The translations under genes and the position numbers were made by a program. Below are positions 23,112-36,062 of a stretch of DNA of 64,000 nucleotides, piece by piece. The notes below the pieces were generated by a model. That model saw nothing but the letters and a program-made list of their open reading frames with translations. It was not told the origin of the DNA and did not search any database. Within the stretch, counting starts at the first letter, position 1; each line of letters starts with the position of its first letter. The stretch comes from Strigops habroptila (lineage: Eukaryota; Chordata; Aves; Psittaciformes; Psittacidae): NCBI RefSeq assembly GCF_004027225.2, contig NC_044278.2, positions 96,464,743 to 96,528,742 on the forward strand, written 5' to 3'.

Positions 23112-26100
23112 CTAGGTAGCGCTTGCTTCCTGCTTGCCTTTCTCATTATGTGTGTCAACACTAAATGAGCCATGGTTATTTTCTAAATCATCATCATCAG
23201 ATCCTCCAACTAGTTTGCACGGTAAACTCATCTTTTCTTCATCTGCTTGACCTTTATTTACTGAAAGAATGGAAGGCTCCGTGATTCTCTCTGCTGGAGA
23301 AGCTGCCACTTTTTCCAGAGATTCCTGCAGCTCATGTCTGAGTTCATCGTCAGAATCTTCAAATTTTCTGTAAAGTAAAACAAGATAGTTTGATGAATTA
23401 AATATATCTTTTTTACAAACCTTTCTCCTTTCAAGGCCTTTGAGGTTTTTTTAAAACACTTTACAAAGACCATACAAGCGACACACATAGTGTGAACTGT
23501 TTCTTCTTTCTCTGGGAGATTGTTTACCTGTCTTTGTAAGGTGACAGAACAGGAGCTGCAAGCCACATTAATACTTCTGCATAACATTTTTAATGACAGC
23601 GTTGGCATGTGACATTATAATTTACAGAATTAAAAGTTAAATTAGCAGAGTCTGTAAAACAAGTAAGTTTTATTCATGTATGAAATTAAAACAACTGAAG
23701 AAAAGCTTCAGGCAATGCAACCTGTCATTTCATTAAAACTGTTCACTTCCATGAATTTTTCTTCTGATGAGCTTGACTTACGTGTCTTCATCATCTGATC
23801 TTGGCTCAAGTCTGCCTTCATCAACAGTAACAGCAGAGTATGGTTCCAAATCATCTTCCTTGTTTGCTTTTGGAGGCAACATAGTTAACCTCCCTTCTGG
23901 AGAGGAAGAGAAACATTCATTTGTGTATTGGCTAACTACAAAAGTGTAGGTAAAGTAATAGCAAATAGGCAACTGCTTGAATGTTTTTGTTGTTGAAATC
24001 ACACCAGTGTAAATGCCAGGCTTCTGTTATTCTTGATCATGCCCTTTAGTTAGTGGTTTGTAACTTCTGCTTAGTGGAACCTAGTGTGTTTGTAGACCAT
24101 AACCAAAGGACTATAAAAGTTAAGTAAGACAGGCAATCTGATGTTAGTATGTTTAAGTTCCCAATACAGGGATCTGCACTTTCAGTGGAAAACTTAGGGG
24201 AGTACTGCTTGGGAAAGACAGAAAATTATAGTTGGATGTAGTTACGGTTACCAAAAAATGCTTACTTTCAAGACTGAAGGGCGACCCTAACCTGCAGGTG
24301 GGATAACAATGCCAAGAGTTGTCATTTTAGTATAAAGACTAAATTCTGTGTGCTATCCAACAGAAATCTGTCAGTCTGGGTAGCACCGTACTCCACAATG
24401 TCAGCTTGAGTAGCAGGGCAGAACTGGGTTTGAGAGAGTGCCATGTTTTAATAAATCTAACTGATAAAAGCAACAGCAATTAGAATAGCTGTGTGACTTG
24501 TTCTTGCTTTAGTCCTGTGAACTGCTGACATTTGTGAAAAGCGGTTTGAATTTAATTTTGTTGGGTCTTTTTGGTGTTTTTGTTTCTTTTTTTAATTTAT
24601 AAGCAATATAAATTAAGTCTTAGGAGAGGAATTTGGCTGGCACATTTAGCTGGTTTAGCCTTCAGAATGGTGCAGTTTTAAAGGAGCTTGTTATGCTATG
24701 AGAAAATATGTATGTGAGGCATAATTAGCAGGAGAGTGCTAACTGCACAGTTACAAATGAAAGGTATTTCTCACAATCCATTAAAATTGTTGAAACTTGG
24801 CATGTTTGGCTGCCTTAAAAGTCCCATCATGCAATTACACATTCAGTAGATTGGCAACTGTGCATAAAACCATAATGTCTGGTTACATTTACAGTGTCTT
24901 TCTGTGGAAAATACTCTTAAGTTTTTTAGCTAACAACTTTGCTGCAAAGTAAATGTCATTTTTAAAACAGACTGTTACTTTGGGAAAGTGCATTGCAGTG
25001 TGAGCTCAAATCTATTTTAGTGTCAGCTGTATCAGCATGGACCACCTTGTAAAGTAAGACACCACTGTAGTTTCAGTCACCATGTACTACGGTTTACAGC
25101 TGTTCTACAGAAATACATGTATTTGTATAAATGTGTTTTACAGGGTTCTTCAACCTGAACAGTTGCAGGGGCTAGATCCAGGTTTGTGGTGCCTGCCAAC
25201 GTGCTAGCTGTAGTAGCCTACCTTTGTCCACCCAAGCAAATAAAAGAATTACATATGAAAGTAATAGCCAGTAAGTATGGCTTGTCCATTTTCCTGCTAC
25301 TGAAAACAGTGACATCCTGGAACAGGCCTTTCCCTGCTACAGGACAGAGCAGTGGCTGCTGGGACAGGCTGCCCTTGTTCTACTTTGCCAACTGCTTCAA
25401 AATGATGGTTCTCATCACAGACCATCTGCCAATGGTAGAAGAAATAATACAGTAAAGAAAAGCTTGAAGAATTTACAGTAACAAACATCCTACCTATTTC
25501 TTCTTCAAGATGGATGAAGGAATCATTAGATAGCTCTGCTTTGACTAAGACGTTCAGGAGTGTCCCTGGTGGTGTTCGTTTCCATTGCTTCCTGTTTCTT
25601 GGGATGTCTTCAGGCAGAACAGCACGGTCAGCTGAAGAACAGCATGGTTCTCAGGTCACTAAAGCATGAATGTAGCTTGACGCTGTCTTTTGTCAGATTC
25701 ACACTCTCTAGTTTTGACACTGATTTCTTCCCTTTGGGTAATGCTGGAACCTATCTCTCTTTTTTTAGCTTTATGAAATACTCCTGAGATTTTTATAAGT
25801 ATTTGATCTGATCAATACTGTAGAGAAAAAATAGTTTGGACTATTTATCACCAAAAATTTTTAACATCAGTTTTAATGTTCAAGTAACTGCTTATTAAGC
25901 CTGGAATAGACAGGCTTAATTCATTGAGCACTCGTTGCTCTCAAACTTGTTGGCATCCTGGGGCTGAAAATGCTTCAAAGAAGTTCCTGTTTCTTTTGTG
26001 CCTTATTCTCTTTTGTCTGAGACAGAATGAACAAGAAGTGGCATATTAATAATAAGATGGGGAAAGACTTTTTAGCAGGGCCTGTTACAATAGGACGAGG

Positions 26101-29100
26101 GGTAACAGTTTTAAACTAAAGGAGGGGAGATTCAGGCTGGATGTGAGGAAAAATTCCTTACAATGAGGGTGGTAAAATACTGGCACAGGTTGCCCAAAGA
26201 GGTGGTGGATGCACCATCCCTGGAGACATTCATGGCACATCCCTGGAGACATCCAGGCTGGATGTGGTTCTAGGCAACCTGATCTAGATGAAGATGTCCC
26301 TGCTCATTACAGGGGTTGGACTAGATGACCTTTGAAGGTCCCTTCCAACCCAAACTGTTCTATGATTCTGTGATTCCAATATTCTGCTTTGTCTTCACCG
26401 TCTCTGTAAATTCTTTGGGTTATTTCTGTGTATCTGGGGTTCTGGGAGTATGCTGAATGCTGGAAGGGCTCCTTGGTTGCAGCAACCAGTCACTGGAGAT
26501 ACCTGGCTGCTTGAGAATATATGCACTGGCACTGTGAAAAACCTGCCATCAGCCTCTTCTGAAATGGAGCATCCCCACAGCCGTAGCTGTGCGAGCATGC
26601 ACCTGGGGCTGTGTGGCAACACTGGTGGATAGAGTGGGAAAACAGAACTCTGTCACACCCTGGGATGGCGTTGGCAACTGACTGCCCTAGTTCTTGTGCC
26701 AGCTCAAGGCCTGAGAAAGTTGGATAGACTGGCTTTTTTAGCTATTGTTACCCAGGCCACAGAGTGATTCATTAAATTCAGCCCTTTTAATATGTATGAG
26801 CAGCACAACATGATTGCTATATTAGAGGGGAAAATGACAACTGTATTCTATGGTTTAACGCATACAATAACCTCAGTTATTATGAAGTCCTGCAATTAAA
26901 AGCCTGTCAGATCATGTGAATATTCTGGTATGGAATTGTTTTGGCCGAGGTCTGTAAATAGCCTGGCTGAATTTTAGCAGCTCCCTACTTTCACTGAAAA
27001 ACAAAACTTTCTTACCAAGTTCATTTGCAGCCATAGCAGGATATACAGATGTGAGATCAGCATCGGCTGAAAATTTCAGTAGTGTCTGAGGGGCTCCAGC
27101 TTGCCAATGTTTTCTGTTTTCTTTCCTATCATCTATGTCATTGGACTCTTATGGGAAGAAAAAGAGGAGGCAAAGTTATTTCTTTTTAAGTAGATTTAAG
27201 TGTAATTATAATATGGTCTGATATCAAGAGAGAGCTCATCAGATAAACTTGTTATAGGCTAAAGTTACTGAATTTACCTAACTCCTATGTAATTTTCAGG
27301 ATAAATACTCATCATTGCATTCCCCAAGAAATACCTGTTTGGTATGCAGATAGTTCTTCCAAAGCTCTTTCCACATGATCCTCAAAAACTTCCACCAATT
27401 TCTCCTGAAGATTCCCACCATCCACAAAAGTTAAAGTCTCGCTGAGTTTATCTGGTACCTGAAAAAACAATAGGTTACTCTGGAAAGAGAAAACACATAC
27501 AGTACATTAACGAATCACTTGTCACTTTACTGTGCTTGCCAGCTATCCTTATGTATGCAGAGGAAATTCGTGGGACAAAAAGTGAAGCAGCAGAGCTCAA
27601 AACTCATATTTTGATTTGTGTATCAGAGGGCTGCATGGGACTCTGCAGAGATGGGAAACAACAGAATGACAAAATGTGCTTTAGAAATTAAGAATATATA
27701 TACTAGAAAGAAATTGTATTTTTGATACTGCTGTTACAAATACTTAAAAAATTCTAATATACTAATAAAAATCTTTGTAGGCAGCTATTACATCGATCAG
27801 CCACAAATGTAATTTTAATAAATGAAATCCATAATGTTATCTGTAGTCGCACTTCCACATTTTTCCTAAATAACCTCTGGTTCAACACAATATTATTCTA
27901 GCTTTGTGACACAATACTAGTGAAAAGAAGCAGAAGTGTACTAAAACAATTTACAAATCAAATTTGGTTTTGCAGAATAACTCAATTTTGATATGAGTTC
28001 TTCCCCTTAAGCCCAGTTTACAAAATTTAAGTATCTGCACTCCTTCATCATTTACCATGTGAAAGATTGACCCAGATATCACCCAATTTTCTTCTAAGCA
28101 GTTATCCTCTTGAGGAAGGTCAGATATAAGCAATATGTCAACAAATCCTCCATAGGAAGCTTCATTATAATGAAAGCAGAGGATGAAGGTAATGGAAACA
28201 AACTCTAGATCATGGAGCTACTGTCGTGGTTTCAGATTACTAATGTAAATGCTTTGAATATAACTACCTCTGCTTCTTGAACGCTCTCTTCCTCAGGAAC
28301 ACAGACATCTAAATTAATTTCAAACTTTACTCCTCCCTAAAGAAAAATCACACACTTCGTTAATTCATTTTATTAAAAACATTTAAATAAATGTACACAA
28401 TTTATATGGAAGTACGAACTTGAAAATTATTCTTGCATTGAAAATAACTTTTATTTAACAATATTTTTCTTCTATTTAACAAGATAAGAGTAGAGCAAAC
28501 TGGACAAAAGCAGACTTCTCTAAATATAGTTTATGGCTATTTTCAAATTATTGCATCCATGCATCCATTTTTTTATTTTAAGGAAAGCTGTCTTTGATAA
28601 TCATTTAATTCAAATCCTTGCAATACGCAACACTTGGTTCTTACAGATGGTTCTCAGTGAGTACTCAAATTTGAATACTGCACTGCTTCTCTGCAGTATT
28701 TCACAAAAGACCTTTAGTTCACTTCACAACGATCTTATGGTCAGAAACCTTCCTGATATCTCATGTGCATCTCCATTCAATTCCCATCCCCTTCTAGAAT
28801 TTAAAAAGCACTGTAGAGAATAATGTTTTATAACAAAATGTTAAAAAATTAGCACTGACTTCACTTAAACTTTGACTAAACATGAGTTCCCATACACTAC
28901 TGGTGCAGTTTGGTATAAAGATGAGTAGGTAGGGATTAATTACTATCTGGGAATATCTAAAGGAAGCCTCCCTCAAAGTATCAGAAAAGCTCATTTATTT
29001 TCTTAGTGATTCTATCTTCCATATAAAATTTTAACAAACAGTAGACCTCTCCTGGCTGACTCTCAGATAACTTGATTTCCAGAGCTACCATGATAATGCA

Positions 29101-32100
29101 ATCATTTGAAATGTACAGATATAAGAAGAAAATGGGAAAAAAATACAACAATAAGGATGGATACCTTTGTGCTATGTTTCTTTTCCAAGATTTTTTGATC
29201 TTGCTTATCTTGGAGTCTGACTTGTTTAAAGTTTTCTTCCATGTCCTGGAAGGAGAAAAAAACCCCCGACTTTAAAATGCACTCTTTGGAACCAAAATAT
29301 GCATATACCCTATTTAAAAAACACTTGTGTAAGTCGTAAATGTAGTCACTGATTTCCTTGTACATATATTTGTAAGAATATTCCATTCTTTGCCAATTCT
29401 GGCTTATCTGGCAAAAAGAAAAATAAGAGACCTTGCATAAAGTGCAAAACTCTGATATTTCAAAAACCTGTGTTTGGAGGATACAGTACCGGGTCAAGAA
29501 ATAAATACTACATCTTTTATTTTTTATGATGATATTCAAGATGACTCAAGCTGAACAGTGCAGTAGTCCTACACCACATGAGGCAAATCCAGACTGAAGA
29601 ATCCTAGTTGCTAGATCAGGGCTGCCTTCCCTTCAGATTATACTGGGTATTTGCACGCTGAGATTAATCTGCATCAACTGAGACTTTCATTCATTTCACT
29701 TTAAGAGAAGTGGACTTCTTGTTGCAGAAGTCCGCATGGTTTGGAAACCTCATCTGGTGTTCACAATGCCAATATTGCAAAGTAAAAGTGGAACAATTCT
29801 GAAACTCCATTCCATTAGCTGCTTTGGTAGTGTTTGATGAGAAAGAGAACTTTCTGTAGCTGGAAAGCTTTGACTCTGCCTCTTCCTCTTGCTCCTCCCA
29901 AATTTTTGTTTAAGTAAGGACTCCACATAAAACTGGATTCTAACTTCTGACACAGTGCTAGTTTGGGCTGCCACGAAGTGCGATATTTTCTGCATGGAAT
30001 TCTCATAAAGATTTGCATTGTGAGTGGCTTCTTCTTAACTTCACTCAGAGAGCAAGGAAAAGAAACATACCACAAAAAGAAATCAAGTAAAAGTACATCC
30101 TAACATTTACAGATGAAAAATAATTACCAAAACAAGTCAGGATGTGGCCAAAGAAACTTTCCAGGCTATTCATGAAGGGAACCTAGGGAGATTTTCCCAT
30201 ACAGTGCAAGTATCAGGTAAGATTTAAGCTTTACCATTCTTCAGATTTGTCACAGACAGTGAATCAAAGACCATTAAGGACCTGCATAAGAACTTATGTT
30301 TAGACTAGGAGATGGTACCGATACCTGAAGTGATTCTTTTCCTGTTCCAGCTGTATCCTCGGTTTCAGACTGGTCCTCTGCTTTCCCTAGCCTCACAAGA
30401 TAGGTTTTATCTTGTATTTTTTGATTCTCCTAGGGAACATTTTTATAAAATTTCAATTTCTAATTGCATGTACTAGCTTAAAAAAGAAAAAGGGTGTACG
30501 AGAGTGTGCGTGTTTGAGCTCTGTTACCTGGAGCACTCCTGCTCTAAATCTGAAATCTTTTATATCGCTGTGGTATTCTTCTCGAATTCTCTGCAATTGT
30601 TTCAGGTACTCCTGTTAAAGAACAGTAAGGTAGAAATACATACAGAAATAACAGTAGCTAAACAAAATATTCTATGGATATCAAACTGTGTATATATGAG
30701 AAAAAGGGATGTGTCCTTTACAGCCAAATTTAAAGATTGCTTGCTACTTCATAGTAGAGGACATTTTTGAGTTGTAACTTTTCCAGACTTTAACCTTTTT
30801 GAAGCTTTTCAGACTGTTTCATGCTGGCTTTTCTGTAGAATCATATCTAAACCAGCTAATTCCAAGAATAATCTAAGGACTGTCTGAGTAATGATGCTAA
30901 GGTTGCAATCCAAAAACAGAGGACTGGAAATCAGGAGGACAAAAAATACTGTAATATTCGTTGTATTACAACCTGCTCCCCAAAATTAAATGAAACCTGG
31001 TAATCTTCTATTCCAGAAGCTTCAACATTCCTATGGATGCTCCTTCCTTTTTGCTTTGGTACAAAAACTTCAAATCTGGCCAAAATACAATTTTTGTGTT
31101 AAGGACATCTCTGTTTATAAAGAGTCATGTCATAGTGTTTTATGAGACTCTATCCCAATTTGCCCATTTACAGTTGGATTAATCTGTAAACTTTCTTCCT
31201 TTATTTTGGCATATTTAGTACAGACTTTGTGGAGCTAAACAGCAACAGTCTCTGAAGAATGTGTAGGTGATGAGTATATTGTTATTCCAAAGTCTGATCA
31301 TTATGTAAAAGTTAATATATTCATCCTTATTCTGGCATTTTTTAATAAATCAAACATAGAAAGAGTAAATGTATTTATGTGTGTTCGTGTAAGAAAGAAG
31401 TATCAGTTTGTTTTTACTGTCACCCAAAAGCAAAACCAGGAAAGTATATTGTTCCTATATAAAATAATCTCCCAAAGTTATAATATACCAGGGAAGTAGT
31501 ATGCATCACATGGTATAATGTCACATTTTAAATGTCATCATCTGACTTATGTACAATGAATATATATACATGAATAATGCATGCATGACTATTTTCTCTG
31601 ATTTGTAAACGTGAGGATCTATTGTCCTCCAGCAATAGAGGATCTATTGTCCTCTGTTTGTTCAGTGATGTAACTCCTCTGATCTCAATAGAAGTGAAAT
31701 CAAAATCAAGGCCCTGGTTTATGAAATTATTATGGGCATCAACTTTTGTGCAAGTCTTCAGTAGTTTATGTAAGATGGAACCAGATGAAAACAGCTTACA
31801 TTTTCCTAGTGGTCTGATGGAAAAGAATCAATTCTAACATAAAGAATGCTACTGTCAAGGAGTGTAAGAAGACATCTTTAAGTAGCTAAGGAAGATATTT
31901 CATTTACCCGTTCTTTCATTTCCTTCTTTCTAGACATGTCCTGCTGATGGTTTTTGAGATGCTCTTTCTTTATTTTCTGCTGTTCTATTTGGTCATGATA
32001 CAGGTCAGCAGAGGATGGTCGCAGTCCCTGTGGATGTACAAATAAATCCCAAAGCAAAGGAATTTCTTCACTGCTCACTCAATTGAGTCTCCCTGTCCCA

Positions 32101-35100
32101 CTGAAGAGTGAAGTAAGTCAAGTGTGTATTTTTGGAGGAAAACGTTACAGTAGAATTTTACACTGCTACAATTTTGTATTAGGAAATAAAACCTCAATGT
32201 GAGAATTGTGGAGCAGATCAATGAGTTCGCTAGAGCAGAACTTTCTACCTGTCAGTATTACAGCTTGCTGTTAGAAATTCATCATTTGGATTTTCATTCA
32301 TTTTCTTTTACAGATTTTATTTTATGATTCACTATTTACTCACCAGCTGTTTTTCCACTTTAATCTTGTACTGTTGAGCTTCAAAACGCCTTTGAAGATA
32401 TTCTGCAGGCCTGAGAGATGTTCATATACTACATTTTATTTTACATTCTCTGCTGTCTTCTGCACAATTAATTCTCTACAGGTTCTATCACATACAAAAA
32501 AACAGATCTCTCTTTGTACTGCATGAATATAGAAATATGGATAAAATATGTATAAATATGGCACTACAGTAAAATCACAAAAAGAAAACATATCCATTTC
32601 AGGCATTCCCCTTCCTATGACTTCAGTTACATTCTTCTGAAGAGTGCAGCAAAGTTCCTCTCCACCTTTTATTTGATAGATGGTATGTGAAAGTCCTAAT
32701 GAAAATAAAGTTGGTGTTCCTGGTCCTCAAAATGAGTGAAAATTGTCAGAGCAGAGATTGTATATTCAACAACTTTTCTATTTCCCTTCTCCCCTGTTTT
32801 GTGGTTACTAAATATTTACCTCCTTTTTTTTTGGTACACAATAACCAACAGTCACTTGTAAGATCTCTGATTTCTATTTATTTTACTTCTTACTTTTAGA
32901 ATCCACTTGTGCTCCAGAAGGCAAATTGAGTTGACTTTTCCTTAAATAAGACACTAGAAACTCAGCTCAGACAAGATGTTCTAAAGCTGATGATCCTTAA
33001 CTGAAACATTCTAAACACTGTTGTCATTGAATGAAAACTAATGATTCGGCCAACCTTAAAAGAAGGATCCAAAAGTAGACAGTATAGATTCCTTACCTTC
33101 CTTTCTCAAGGTTTTCAAAGCTCATCCAGACCTAAAATGGCCAATCTTGGAACGGACAGGCTATCTTGAATGTAATAAAGTACCTCTACTTTCTAAGAGA
33201 AAGGCTTTGGAGTAAACTGCTAGAGAAAGGGGTTTTATATCTGAAACTGAAATATAAGCTCTGCAGGGAAAAAAAGCCAACAACATTATGATGGCCTGCC
33301 TTCCACTCTGTTCCTTCAAGTGGAGAACTGCGTGTGGTCTTTATATCGATCTGATCCCAGTGGGAAAGAAAGACAGTGTTTATCCTTAATATAATTAGAA
33401 AGTCTACAAAAAGCCTGTGTTTTACTTCTCGCACAATAAAATGCTGAGATTAGGGAGACATTTTGATAATGAACGTCAAACATCAGGACAATATATTCAG
33501 AAAGAACCCCTGGATACACAGAAACAGGAGTTATGTTGTTGCGCAATAACCTTATGTAAGAAAAATATCAAAGACCAAGCAAAGAAGGAATTATACTGGA
33601 TGATCCATGTCCACTGTTACCTAATCGGGAAGGCTGATAACTCAAAACATGCATGACAGTTCACCATTAATGAACAGAGAAAAGTTTACCAGTCAGGTGG
33701 TGGGGGTGGAGGTGCAACTTGTCCTTTTAGTTTATAATATTCCTCAACTCTTTGGCTGATATGAGAAAGCTCATAAGGTGCATTAGCTTTCCTCTGCAAG
33801 TTGTCAAGCTTATCATAGTAATGACCATAATGGCCATATACTCTCATACTTTCTGGCTCTTCTGCCATCTTAAATCTGGAGGGCTGTGGCTGAAAATATA
33901 ATAAAGCATGTTAATTTACCTGTCTTCATTTGTATCAGTACAAGCTTGAATCAACTTCCTGTCCACTGCAATTTAAGTTACATGGTAACATAGACTGTCT
34001 ACAGCATAGTTGGTGTAAGTTTTCCAAATGCTTTCACATGTAAACCAGAAACTTCCTAACTTTTCAGGGCTTTCTGTAATCTTACAATTGTTTTTCCCTC
34101 CTCCCCTCTTCCATCAACTCCTGTCATTAAGCAGCAGCCCATATTGTTGTGTGAGTCAATCAGCTTTGTACTCTATAGTGCCATTGCCCTAGAGTCACTT
34201 CATTGTTCTGAAGCCTAAAGCACTGAATTTATTTCAGGAGAGTCTCATTTTGACATTTGAGAGCAAGGGGAACCTGGGATGTAGTTTGAGGCAGTATACA
34301 CATTGATTGCTGCTTTCAGGGGAGCACTGTGCTACTTTATTTCACCATCTTTTTCATTATATGCCTGTGGGAGCTTGCCTTTCATTTCTCAACGTCCTTA
34401 CTGTGATGAAACATCCCTGTGTTTCCACTTTGTGATGACTGTCTTTTCCATTTCTCATAGGAACAATGGAGAGAAGGTGCCACTGCATGATATAAGCATG
34501 GCAAGATATTCACAAATGTTTCCGTGGTGGAAACACTATATGGTATATGAGAAAAATGCTGAATTTTGCTTATTTTTTTAAATAAATTAAAAAACATGTA
34601 AGTATCCCTTCCATAGCTGATAAATACAATAACTATTACTCCCTGCTTTCCCTTTTAGAAACACTAAAACCAGGATTATCTACCTATGGTATAGTACAGA
34701 TCACAGTAGAATATAAATTCCTATCTATATAAGAAAAAAATTTTCTACTGCCAATAATGTTCCAAGGAAGAGGTAACCTCAAAAAGTGTTTATCTTACCC
34801 CTCACTGAACTAAGTTTTACAGTATGGTATCCAGAAGTATGGCAATCCCAAGCAATAGGGAGTACAAATCAGACCATCTGAATAAATGTAAAAGGCTTGA
34901 GAACTATGACCAGTGGAGCAGGTGCCCTGGTGACTCAGGCCATGGGGAAGTCTGGGGTACTAAATGCCTTTTTTGCCTCAGTCTTTACTAGCAAGACTGG
35001 CCTCCAGGGTGGGGAGTCTGAAGCAAGGAAGTTGTACCCTTGGTGTAGAAGTATCAGATTAGAGAATACATAAGCAGACTGTCTTGCCTTCTGAAGATGA

Positions 35101-36062
35101 TTAAATATTATGAGAATGTGGATGCACAGTACCTGAAAAACAGGCTGCTGCCCTCTTGAAGGAGGTTTCCATTCATTTCTCTGAAATAATTCTTGTTTCT
35201 TGACAGGCACCACCATTCCAGATTCTGGAGAAACTTGGTCCTGGACTCTCCTTTTTTGAAGTTTATCTGCTTTTTAACAATAAAGTATGAAAAAGTTACA
35301 TTTTGTGTTCTCTATGTGATTAGTGATCATGTAGTTGCAAACCACAGTAGGGTGCATACACCCAACACTGACAGGTTGGGCTAACAAGCTGTCCTTTCAT
35401 CATCATCACTATCATCATCATGCTTCACACCTGGTAGGAATTCTGCCTTTCATTCTTAGAATGACATGCTTTTGAAAACATTATGATTTGTCACACTCAT
35501 GTAAAGTGGATCTTATTGATTAGTTTTGCAAAGCACACTCAATAAAAAGGAGGCCTCTATAAACTAAAACGCTGATTTCATACTAGTACCAAGAACAGAA
35601 AACAGGAGGTTTCATAGCTTGGTAAAATTAAGTCAGGATGTTTTTCATGTGACAGACTTAAATTGCAGCTAGACCAAAGGCTCTCAGTTTTGTAAATTCT
35701 GTTCTTAAAAGAATTAAGACTAATGTTTCAGCACTTTCCCACAGCAGCTTTTCTAGCTGAAAGTTGCTAAAGAGTTAGTCTTAAAGCTGTCTTTTCCTGA
35801 ACGGGACAGTGATGGACTGTCTGGTGTGTTTCTGCTCTTGCATTTCTCTCCTCTTTTTATTTTTAACTTTGTGCAAAACTCTTGTATCCAAATGTGCAAT
35901 AAAGACTGCTGGAAAAAGTTCTAGCCATCACATATATCATAACTAACAAATGATAGTGTAGAATTAATGTCAAATAATACCATCATTACCTTGTATCAGC
36001 TTGGCTCCAGGCTGTGATGCTGAAGGCCATTTTCTATGTATCGCAGTGTGACTGAGTGCTTC
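23112..36062 (-). CDS. NEK5: NEK5 regulatory tail exons (coding exons 9-22)
   Basis: Exons: 35990-36062, 35133-35266, 33690-33889, 32344-32410, 31908-32027, 30528-30611, 30325-30429, 29165-29245, 28268-28336, 27335-27458, 27016-27147, 25494-25631, 23782-23896 and 23112-23367. Features are a polyproline run near residue 400 (PPPPPPDW), Lys/Glu-rich helical stretches at about residues 405-560, and acidic clusters at the end (SDDEDT, DSDDEL, GSDDDD). The human-like block [14 protein letters not shown] is in exon 19; exon 20 carries a second, weaker copy ([14 protein letters not shown]). Exon 10 has a tandem NAGNAG acceptor. Exons 20-22 reach past where human NEK5 ends and account for part of the extra length. 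Confidence 0.88.
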
